DNA from: an uncultured Collinsella sp.
GTDB lineage: Bacteria > Actinomycetota > Coriobacteriia > Coriobacteriales > Coriobacteriaceae
Direction: 5' to 3'
DNA: 9,059 bases
Assembly: GCA_934646965.1 (NCBI GenBank)
Contig: CAKUEZ010000080.1
Location: 1 to 9,059, forward strand
A program made the translations under genes and the position numbers. Shown in pieces: positions 1 to 5,012 of the stretch. The notes under the pieces were generated by a model. It was not told the origin of the DNA and made no database searches. It was given only the letters and a program-made list of their open reading frames with translations. Position 1 is the first letter of the stretch, and the number at the start of each line of letters is the position of its first letter.

Positions 1-81
1 CTCGGCGGCCTTGCGAAAAACAAATCCAAGTTAGACCATTTCAAATGGTTCGATGTCTGCCCGGATGCGACACTGAAGTAA
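1..81 (+). CDS. C-terminal fragment of an unidentified protein
   Basis: An open frame enters from the left edge and ends at TAA (79-81), giving 26 residues that finish in WFDVCPDATLK. The peptide has an ordinary mixture of charged, aromatic and hydrophobic residues, unlike the Arg/Ser/Pro-rich shadow frames of this GC-rich DNA. A top-strand gene here would also give a normal convergent arrangement with the mutase on the bottom strand. Too little is present to name a family or pathway. It could still be a chance open frame, since 81 bases without a stop is not rare at this GC content. Confidence 0.5.
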   Translation, partial: LGGLAKNKSKLDHFKWFDVCPDATLK

Positions 82-300
82 GTGTCCATCCTCGCAGTAT
101 CCGGTTCTCAAGGTGCACGCCCCGCGGCTGATCCGGTCTCACCGGGCCGCGCGGCAAGGAGATATATTGCCAGACCGGAGGGGCGTCCGGGGCGGGAATC
201 TGGGCGCACACATTTCCTACACATTTATGAGTCCGGCTAACGCTCGCCAGCCGTTATCTACCGCTCACCGAGCTTCTCTTTATAGGCTGCGTTCGTGTGG
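82..300. other. Convergent intergenic region with small hairpins, no assigned RNA
   Basis: This stretch lies between the 3' ends of two convergent genes. Visible structures are a 5-bp hairpin CCGGT-CTC-ACCGG (133-145) with GC-rich flanks that can partly extend it, a second hairpin GGCAA/TTGCC (153-157 with 167-171) whose loop carries GGAG, and CGGCT/AGCCG (about 234-253). None is followed by a T-run, so no intrinsic terminator is convincing on either strand. I compared it by eye with tRNA, tmRNA, SRP RNA, RNase P RNA and common riboswitch cores and found no match. Confidence 0.4.
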
Positions 301-1701
301 CTAGAGCTGGTAGGCTCCCCTGGCCAAAGCGCAACCGGCATCGAGCAACTCATCGCGCTCCTCCACCGAGAAGCCTTCGGCGTACACGCGCACCACCGGC
401 TCGGTCCCGCTGGGACGAATCAGCAGCCAGGTGTCATCCTCGAATGCCAGACGCAAGCCATCCATATGGCTTACGCTCTGCGGCGCCTTGCCGCAGAGCG
501 ACTTGGGATTCATGCCCGGAAGCAGCGTTCGCAACGATTCGGCATCCTCGGCCTCAAGGCGCAAATCACGTCGGCCGTAGCTCGTCTTGCCAAAACTAGC
601 CTCGAGCTGATCGACCAACACGCCTAGCGGCGCACCCGTCTTTGCCATGAGCTCACACAAGATCAGACATGCGAGGATTCCGTCGCGCTCGGGCATATGT
701 GCGGCAATACCGATACCGCCGGCTTCCTCGCCGCCCAAGAGGACGCCGCCCTTCTTCATCTCCGCCGCTATATATTTGAAGCCGACGGGTTTGACGGTCA
801 CGCGGCAGCCAAGAGCCTCGGCAATGCGTCGCACGAGCGTCGAGCACGAGAGATTTACGACGACGCGCCCCTCTAAATTGCGAAACTGGACCAGATCGCC
901 CAAAACGAGCGCCATGATCTGATGCGGATGTATATATCTACCGCGCTCGTCGACTGCACCGATACGATCGGCGTCGCCATCGGTCACGAGGCCAGCGCAC
1001 GCCCCGTCCTCGATAACCGTACGCTCGCAGGCGTCTACCCACGGCTCGAGCGGATCGGGGCAGATATCCTCTTGACCGGACGACTGCCCAGCATGGATCT
1101 CGTGCACCTCGACGCCAAGCTCGCGCAGCAGGTCGGCAAGATAGCCCTGGGCCGCACCTCCCATGGGGTCGACCACCACGCGCAGGTGGACAGCCCGGAT
1201 GGCGTCGGCATCGATAAACGACGCTACCGCCTGAATATAGTCTGGAATGATATCGGCCGTGCGATATTGTCCCTCGAGCCCCATCGGTTCAGGGGCCATG
1301 GACTCTTCGAGCTCCTCGATGACATCTTGGTTGGCCGTCGAGCCGTCTCCCATACGAAGCTTAAGGCACAGATAGCCCTGCGGATGGTGGGAGCCCGTCA
1401 CCATAAACGCACCGCAGGACTCACCGTCATACGCCGCCGCCCACGATAGGGCAGGCGTGGGAACGGGCCGGGACACGAGCACGGCGTCAAGCCCATGCGC
1501 TGCGAGCACGCCCGCCGCAAGTTCGGCAAACTCGCGTGCTTGCGGCCTGGTATCAAAGCCCACGTATACCGTCTGAGCGGGGTTGGTCTTTTGCCATAGC
1601 TCGCCAACGGCGTCGGCGACGCGGGCAACGTTGTCGATATTAAAGTCATCGTCGACGCGGGCACGCCAACCGTCAGTTCCAAAATGAATTATCGCGCACA
1701 C
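301..1701 (-). CDS. Phosphoglucomutase/phosphomannomutase family protein
   Basis: This is a cytoplasmic alpha-D-phosphohexomutase that interconverts sugar 1- and 6-phosphates, probably supplying sugar nucleotides for glycopolymer or exopolysaccharide synthesis. With the start chosen here (466 aa, normal for the family) all four active-site loops are present: the phosphoserine loop TGSHHP at about 102-107, the Mg-binding DGDADR at 241-246, the sugar-specificity loop GGEEAGG at 323-329 and the phosphate-binding RPSGTEP at 429-435. The N-terminal HFGTDGWRA is also typical. I chose GTG at 1701 because GAGG (1711-1714) lies 9 bases upstream; an in-frame GTG at 1716 has no ribosome binding site and would overlap that GAGG. 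The phosphoserine loop reads TGSHHP rather than the common TASHNP, but keeps the Ser and His. Glucose versus mannose specificity cannot be read from the sequence. It appears monocistronic. Confidence 0.93.
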   Translation of the reverse strand: MCAIIHFGTDGWRARVDDDFNIDNVARVADAVGELWQKTNPAQTVYVGFDTRPQAREFAELAAGVLAAHGLDAVLVSRPVPTPALSWAAAYDGESCGAFMVTGSHHPQGYLCLKLRMGDGSTANQDVIEELEESMAPEPMGLEGQYRTADIIPDYIQAVASFIDADAIRAVHLRVVVDPMGGAAQGYLADLLRELGVEVHEIHAGQSSGQEDICPDPLEPWVDACERTVIEDGACAGLVTDGDADRIGAVDERGRYIHPHQIMALVLGDLVQFRNLEGRVVVNLSCSTLVRRIAEALGCRVTVKPVGFKYIAAEMKKGGVLLGGEEAGGIGIAAHMPERDGILACLILCELMAKTGAPLGVLVDQLEASFGKTSYGRRDLRLEAEDAESLRTLLPGMNPKSLCGKAPQSVSHMDGLRLAFEDDTWLLIRPSGTEPVVRVYAEGFSVEERDELLDAGCALARGAYQL

Positions 1702-1823
1702 GCGCAGACACCTCACAGTGTTTGAATCATGATACGCATGAGGTATACCCGCAACGCGCGCCCGGCAACCTGCCGGCGTATGCGTTCACCGTTTGGGCAA
1801 ATGCTATCGAGGACACTCAAGCG
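1702..1823 (-). promoter_or_regulatory. Probable promoter/leader region of the mutase gene
   Basis: The mutase gene lies downstream of a strong terminator, so it needs its own promoter here. On the bottom strand a TATCAT (1729-1734) and a TATACC (1743-1748 region) could serve as -10 elements, but neither has a good TTGACA-like -35 at 16-18 bases; TTGCGG (1749-1754) is only 14 bases from TATCAT. A perfect 6-bp dyad, CCGGCA-ACC-TGCCGG (1762-1776), lies just upstream and could be an operator or a simple hairpin. The exact promoter is unresolved. Confidence 0.3.
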
Positions 1824-1824
1824 A

Positions 1825-1851
1825 CAAAAAAACCGCCCCGTGCGGGGCGGT
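1825..1851 (-). terminator. Intrinsic terminator of the dtxR-like/methyltransferase operon
   Basis: A GC-only stem CCGCCCC/GGGGCGG with flanking A-T pairing (arms 1832-1840 and 1843-1851) is followed on the bottom strand by seven T (1826-1832). It starts 22 bases after the stop codon of the methyltransferase gene. This is a canonical Rho-independent terminator, and its orientation fits the bottom-strand operon. Confidence 0.93.
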
Positions 1852-1873
1852 GATTCGGATTCTTGGTATCTAG

Positions 1874-2767
1874 TTATATATCGAGCGCATCGGCCATAGC
1901 CGCCGTTGTGACTGTCGTGGTTCCGCAGCAACTGCCCACCATCGCGGCACCGGCCTGCCTCCATTCGACACATGCCCGAGCGAAGGCTTCGGGGGTCTCG
2001 TGCCATACGGGGCCATCCTGAGTTTGGACAGGATCGCCCACGTTGGGACGCACTGTGACGGGCGTAGTCGCCGATGCAACCATCCGGGGAACCGCGGCAT
2101 TCGCGGCCGCAAGCGAACAGCAGTTGACGCCGACCGAATTTGCACCGTGTTTTTCGGCGTACAAAACGGCAGCTTCGATGTTAAGGCCATCGCCTAACAG
2201 GTCGCCTTTATCGTCAATGACAAAACTCACCAGGATGGGCATGCCGTCAGCGGCATCCCGAGCGCCGGCAAGCATGGGCTGCAAATTGCGGATAGACGTC
2301 ACCGTCTCGATCAGCAGGCCGTCAACGCCAGCATTGAGCAGGGCGTGCGCCTGCTCGCGCGCAATGCCTCGGATTTCACGATATTCGGCAGATTTCTCGG
2401 CAAACCACTCAATACCGATGGGACCCATCGAACCCAGCAGCAGCTGAGGGTGCGCCTGGCGGGCATCGTCGACGGCCCCACGATTGACCTCCGCCACGGA
2501 CGGCGTAATCTGATCGCGCTTGAGGGCAAAGCTCGATGCCTGAAAGGTATTGGTAATGAGTACCTGCGCGCCGGCGGCGACATACAGGCGGTGGATACGA
2601 GAAACCGTCTGCGGCTCTGCCAAATTCCAAAACGCCGGTGGAATATCGGCAGCATCGTACTCGCTCATCAGCACGCTACCCATGGGGCCCTGCGCCAACA
2701 GGGTCTCGCTCGATAAGCGACGCATAAGCTCCTCGGCGCCAAAGCGGTTGTAGTAACTCGTATCCAT
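1874..2767 (-). CDS. Homocysteine S-methyltransferase family protein
   Basis: This is a 297-aa stand-alone homocysteine S-methyltransferase (pfam S-methyl_trans) domain, the fold found in MmuM and in the N-terminal module of MetH. Known members bind Zn with three Cys and methylate homocysteine to methionine using S-methylmethionine, betaine or methyltetrahydrofolate. Here the GVNCC segment (Cys216/217) and GSCCGT (Cys280/281) supply those ligands, and ITNTF (71-75) and LLIET (151-155) match family blocks. The usual N-terminal DGAMGT reads QGPMGS (26-31), so the conserved Asp is Gln. The Zn loop is GSCC rather than GGCC. Methyl donor unknown. The gene starts 10 bases after the dtxR-like stop codon, so the two are probably cotranscribed. 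The ATG at 2767 has only a weak ribosome binding site; an alternative ATG at 2725 (Met15) has GAGGAG 3 bases upstream (GAGG at 5). Confidence 0.85.
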   Translation of the reverse strand: MDTSYYNRFGAEELMRRLSSETLLAQGPMGSVLMSEYDAADIPPAFWNLAEPQTVSRIHRLYVAAGAQVLITNTFQASSFALKRDQITPSVAEVNRGAVDDARQAHPQLLLGSMGPIGIEWFAEKSAEYREIRGIAREQAHALLNAGVDGLLIETVTSIRNLQPMLAGARDAADGMPILVSFVIDDKGDLLGDGLNIEAAVLYAEKHGANSVGVNCCSLAAANAAVPRMVASATTPVTVRPNVGDPVQTQDGPVWHETPEAFARACVEWRQAGAAMVGSCCGTTTVTTAAMADALDI

Positions 2768-2777
2768 ATATAACCCG

Positions 2778-3200
2778 CTATTCCTCGACGCTAATTCCCT
2801 GCTTTTCGAGATAGGCGAGCCAGCGGTTCATCGTGTCCTCGGAAAGCGCGTGCTCCATCATGCAGGCCTCGGAATCGGCGCGCTCGAAATCGACGCCGAG
2901 CTCCTGGACCAAGAATGTGCGGATGAGGCGATGGCGGTACCAGATAGCCGTACCAACCTCGCGGCCGCGCTCGGTCAGGATGACCTTGCCGTAGTGCGAT
3001 TGCTCGACAAGCTCGGAGGCTTTGAGCGCCGAAACCGCCTTATTGACCGATGCCTTGGAGACACCGAGACGCTGCGCGATGTCGACCGATCGCACGCCGT
3101 TGGTCTCCCCCTCTTCGCTTTCGATGCGAACCATGCACTCCAAGTAGTCTTCGTTCGCCACCGTCAGGTGCAGCTCGCGCGAGCTATTTGTCGTTTCCAT
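2778..3200 (-). CDS. DtxR/MntR-family metal-dependent transcriptional repressor
   Basis: This 140-aa cytoplasmic DNA-binding regulator matches the short MntR-like architecture: a winged helix (about 12-78, recognition region RLGVSKASVNKAVSALK) followed by a helical dimerisation and metal-binding domain, with no C-terminal SH3-like domain as in DtxR/IdeR. Candidate metal ligands line up with MntR: Asp18 and Glu21 in EDYLE (MntR Asp8/Glu11), His90 (His77), Glu116 and His117 (Glu102/His103). Cys113 stands where MntR has Glu99 and DtxR has Cys102. The likely effector is therefore Mn or Fe, which cannot be decided from sequence. I chose the ATG at 3200 because family similarity begins near it and AAGGGA lies 9 bases upstream; a more upstream in-frame ATG (3269) would run into the promoter palindrome. 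No Mn or Fe transporter is adjacent. It is followed at once by the methyltransferase gene and is divergent from pepT. Confidence 0.9.
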   Translation of the reverse strand: METTNSSRELHLTVANEDYLECMVRIESEEGETNGVRSVDIAQRLGVSKASVNKAVSALKASELVEQSHYGKVILTERGREVGTAIWYRHRLIRTFLVQELGVDFERADSEACMMEHALSEDTMNRWLAYLEKQGISVEE

Positions 3201-3231
3201 GACCTTCCGTCCCTTCTGCATCCAATGGCTG

Positions 3232-3260
3232 ATTCTACCCCAACCAAGCGTCGCGGTATG
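3232..3260 (-). promoter_or_regulatory. Candidate promoter of the dtxR-like operon
   Basis: The bottom strand carries TAGAAT (3232-3237) as a good -10 element, placing transcription start near 3225, about 25 bases before the ATG. At a 17-base spacing the -35 slot (3255-3260) reads CATACC, a poor match to TTGACA. That slot lies inside the 3254-3273 palindrome. Confidence 0.45.
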
Positions 3261-3273
3261 CCGTGGCATACCG
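3254..3273. promoter_or_regulatory. 9-2-9 palindrome, candidate operator between divergent genes
   Basis: CGGTATGCC (3254-3262) and its exact reverse complement GGCATACCG (3265-3273) are separated by GT. The dyad covers the -35 slots of both candidate divergent promoters, the position expected for a dimeric repressor or activator acting on one or both genes. Autoregulation by the adjacent DtxR-like protein is an obvious hypothesis, but the sequence does not resemble the DtxR consensus or the B. subtilis MntR box. Confidence 0.6.
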
Positions 3274-3282
3274 TGCTAGAGT
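3254..3282 (+). promoter_or_regulatory. Candidate promoter of pepT
   Basis: TAGAGT (3277-3282) preceded by TGC (3274-3276) gives an extended -10 candidate, with transcription start near 3289 and a leader of about 32 bases. The -35 slot at 17-base spacing reads CGGTAT, a poor match that falls in the left half of the palindrome. An extended -10 could compensate for the weak -35. Confidence 0.35.
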
Positions 3283-3320
3283 TCTTGTTGCACACGACAA
3301 CCAAGATTGGAGCGGTCTTT

Positions 3321-4568
3321 ATGAAAAACAACACCACGAGCCCCGACGTCCTTGAGCGCTTTTTGCGCTATGTCCAGATCAATACGCAATCAGAGGATGC
3401 AAACTGCGACCAGGTGCCCTCGAGCGCTGTTCAGTTTGACCTCGCCAATGTGCTTGCCGAGGAGCTGCGCGGGCTTGGTGCGGAAGATGCCCATGTGACC
3501 GAGCATGCCTATGTCTGCGCGCACATCCCCGCGAGCGCTGGCTCCGAGGACAAGCCCGCCCTGGGCCTGATCGCACATCTCGACACCACCGAGGTTGCGC
3601 CGGGTGCCGGCGTGAAGCCGCACATCGTGCACTACGAGGGCGGCGACCTGGTCTGCGGCACGGTTAACGGCAAGCCCGTGGCCATGAGCACCGCCAAGCT
3701 CCCCGCCCTGAACGACCTTGTGGATGAGGACCTGGTCTGCAGCGACGGAACGACGCTGTTGGGCGCTGACGACAAGGCCGGCGTCGCCGAGATTATGGCA
3801 CTCGTCGCCCGCATCGCTCAGGACCCCTCGCTGCCCCACCCCGCGCTCGGCATTTGTTTTTGCCCTGACGAGGAGATCGGCCACGGCGCCGAGCTGTTGG
3901 ACATCGACGCCTTTGGCTGCAAGTACGCCTACACGGTCGACGGCGGCCCCGTCGGCGAGCTGGAATGGGAGTGCTTTAACGCTGCCGAGGCGACCGTTCG
4001 CTTTGAAGGCCAGTCCATTCACCCCGGCGACGCCAAGGGCCGCATGGTCAACGCGGGCAATCTGTTCTGCGACTTTAACGCCCTGCTCCCCTATGTGCAG
4101 CGCCCGGAGTACACCGAGGGCTACGAGGGCTTCTATCATCTTGAGGGCGTTTCGGCGACCGTCGACCACGCCACGGCGCGCTATATCGTTCGCGACCACG
4201 ACGCGGCCAAGTTCCAGCAGAAGCTCGAACTGATCGATTCCGCCGCTGCCTTGCTCAACCAGCGCCTGGGCGAGGAGCGCGTGACGGTTGAGATCAAGCA
4301 GCAGTACCGCAACATGGCCGAGATCGTGCGCGACTACCCCGAGCTCATTGATGTTGCCAAGGAAGCCTACCTTGCTTGCGGCGTTGAGCCCCAGGTGCTT
4401 CCGATTCGCGGTGGCACCGACGGCGCACAGCTGTCGTTCCGCGGCCTGCCCTGCCCCAACCTTTCCACGGGCGGCTACTGCTACCACGGCGTCAACGAGT
4501 TTGTCCCGGTCAGCTCGCTCGTCAAGATGACCGATGTCCTGCAGGAGCTCGTCGCCCGCTTCGCATAA
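3321..4568 (+). CDS. pepT: Peptidase T (tripeptide aminopeptidase)
   Basis: This is a cytoplasmic di-zinc aminopeptidase of family M20B that removes the N-terminal residue from tripeptides, a late step in peptide use. It has 415 residues, close to the roughly 410 of characterised PepT. The full ligand and catalytic set is visible: HLDT (His86, Asp88), GADDK (Asp150), PDEEIG (Glu184 catalytic base, Glu185), TVDGG (Asp207) and CYHGVNEF (His389). The dimerisation (lid) domain between about 215 and 330 contains SIHPGDAKG. I chose the ATG at 3321 because GGAG lies 8 bases upstream and the protein then starts as PepT does; the frame stays open much further upstream, but that part crosses the palindrome and the dtxR-like gene. 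It is a single-gene unit with a terminator 25 bases after its TAA. Confidence 0.97.
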   Translation: MKNNTTSPDVLERFLRYVQINTQSEDANCDQVPSSAVQFDLANVLAEELRGLGAEDAHVTEHAYVCAHIPASAGSEDKPALGLIAHLDTTEVAPGAGVKPHIVHYEGGDLVCGTVNGKPVAMSTAKLPALNDLVDEDLVCSDGTTLLGADDKAGVAEIMALVARIAQDPSLPHPALGICFCPDEEIGHGAELLDIDAFGCKYAYTVDGGPVGELEWECFNAAEATVRFEGQSIHPGDAKGRMVNAGNLFCDFNALLPYVQRPEYTEGYEGFYHLEGVSATVDHATARYIVRDHDAAKFQQKLELIDSAAALLNQRLGEERVTVEIKQQYRNMAEIVRDYPELIDVAKEAYLACGVEPQVLPIRGGTDGAQLSFRGLPCPNLSTGGYCYHGVNEFVPVSSLVKMTDVLQELVARFA

Positions 4569-4592
4569 GACGCTCGAACAATCCCGTTCAAC

Positions 4593-4636
4593 AAAATCGC
4601 CCTGTTCTCAAAACCGAGAACAGGGCGATTATTGTT
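4593..4636 (+). terminator. Terminator after pepT, possibly bidirectional
   Basis: A perfect 15-bp stem (4595-4609 with 4616-4630) closes a 6-base loop, AAAACC. On the top strand it is followed by a T-rich but interrupted tract (TTATTGTT); on the bottom strand it is followed by TTTTGTTG. It sits 25 bases after the pepT stop and could also catch read-through from the convergent LCP gene. Confidence 0.85.
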
Positions 4637-4643
4637 ACAGGGG

Positions 4644-4792
4644 GTAGTCGTTGGGGACGTTCTTAAACGACTAGTCAAACAAGAACGTCCCCAACGACTA
4701 GTCGTTTAAGAACGTCCCCAATGACTACAAGGAGTGTCCCAAACTGCCGGCACAAAGGGAACGTCCCCAAGTGCCAAGTGCCGAAAACGACT
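4644..4792. repeat. REP/BIME-like cluster of inverted and direct repeats
   Basis: A 12-base unit, TTGGGGACGTTC, occurs four times: once on the top strand (4651-4662) and three times on the bottom (4683-4694, 4710-4721, 4759-4770). Bases 4644-4675 are the reverse complement of 4697-4728 with one difference, which would be a G-U pair in top-strand RNA. Bases 4645-4664 also pair perfectly with 4681-4700, so the two folds exclude each other. The large inverted repeat begins GTAG and ends CTAC, and GGAG follows at 4731-4734; GTAG/GGAG are the tetranucleotides known at the foot of REP hairpins. The right part (4734-4792) is less ordered, with a tandem AAGTGCC (4769-4782) and a repeated GACTACA (4723-4729, 4789-4795). 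It lies between convergent genes, a favoured REP location. No transposase is present. Confidence 0.75.
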
Positions 4793-4832
4793 ACACAACA
4801 TCGCAGGTTGAGCCAGCGTCAGCGAGCGCCGT

Positions 4833-4918
4833 CCAAGGCGAACAAGTTGGCATGAAAAAGGCAGGGCATTGACCTTCTGGTCATGCCCTGCCTTCTGAAT
4901 GACAAATTGTCGCCTTGG
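4833..4918 (-). terminator. Terminator of the murA-LCP operon within a longer stem
   Basis: The core hairpin pairs 4858-4869 with 4883-4894 and, after a single bulged T (4870), 4871-4874 with 4879-4882, closing a TTCT loop. On the bottom strand it runs into five T (4855-4859, shared with the stem foot), making it a good intrinsic terminator about 115 bases after the LCP stop. Around it CCAAGGCGA (4833-4841) is an exact inverted match of TCGCCTTGG (4910-4918), and the adjacent inner bases are partly complementary, so the terminator could sit at the tip of a longer interrupted stem. Confidence 0.85.
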
Positions 4919-4925
4919 GCGGCGC

Positions 4926-4981
4926 GCAGCGTCGGCCGGTCCGCCGTTCGGTAGAACGGCGGAACCAAGGGTGCAGCGTCG
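4926..4981. repeat. Hairpin flanked by direct repeats in the LCP 3' region
   Basis: CCGCCGTTC (4941-4949) and GAACGGCGG (4954-4962) form a perfect 9-bp stem with a GGTA loop. Two direct copies of GCAGCGTCG (4926-4934 and 4973-4981) bracket it. CCTTGG (4913-4918) can pair with CCAAGG (4965-4970), giving an outer stem that competes with the one drawn around the neighbouring terminator. No T-tract follows, so I do not call it a terminator. It lies in the 3' untranslated part of the LCP transcript. Confidence 0.6.
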
Positions 4982-4985
4982 AGCA

Positions 4986-5012
4986 GTTACGGCGTTTGGA
5001 AAACGCCGTAAC
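4986..5012 (-). repeat. 12-bp perfect hairpin touching the LCP stop codon
   Basis: GTTACGGCGTTT (4986-4997) is the exact reverse complement of 5001-5012, leaving a 3-base GGA loop. Base 5012 is the last base of the LCP stop codon, so in the transcript the hairpin starts immediately after translation ends. No T-run follows. It might stabilise the 3' end, act as a weak terminator, or be a repeat remnant. Confidence 0.7.

Noticed and set aside
46..56. tRNA T-loop-like GGTTCGATG
   Set aside because: No acceptor, D or anticodon arms can be fitted around it, and it lies inside the open frame that enters from the left edge.
2850..3320. N-terminal extension of the pepT frame
   Set aside because: It would run through the dtxR-like gene and the divergent promoter region. 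PepT similarity begins at 3321, which has a good ribosome binding site.
3390..4487. Long bottom-strand open frame opposite pepT
   Set aside because: pepT is intact with all metal ligands. The antisense frame is Val/Leu/Ala/Gly-rich with no recognisable domain and no ribosome binding site.
4644..4792. CRISPR array
   Set aside because: The repeated 12-base unit occurs in both orientations with irregular spacing, and there are no uniform spacers and no cas genes.
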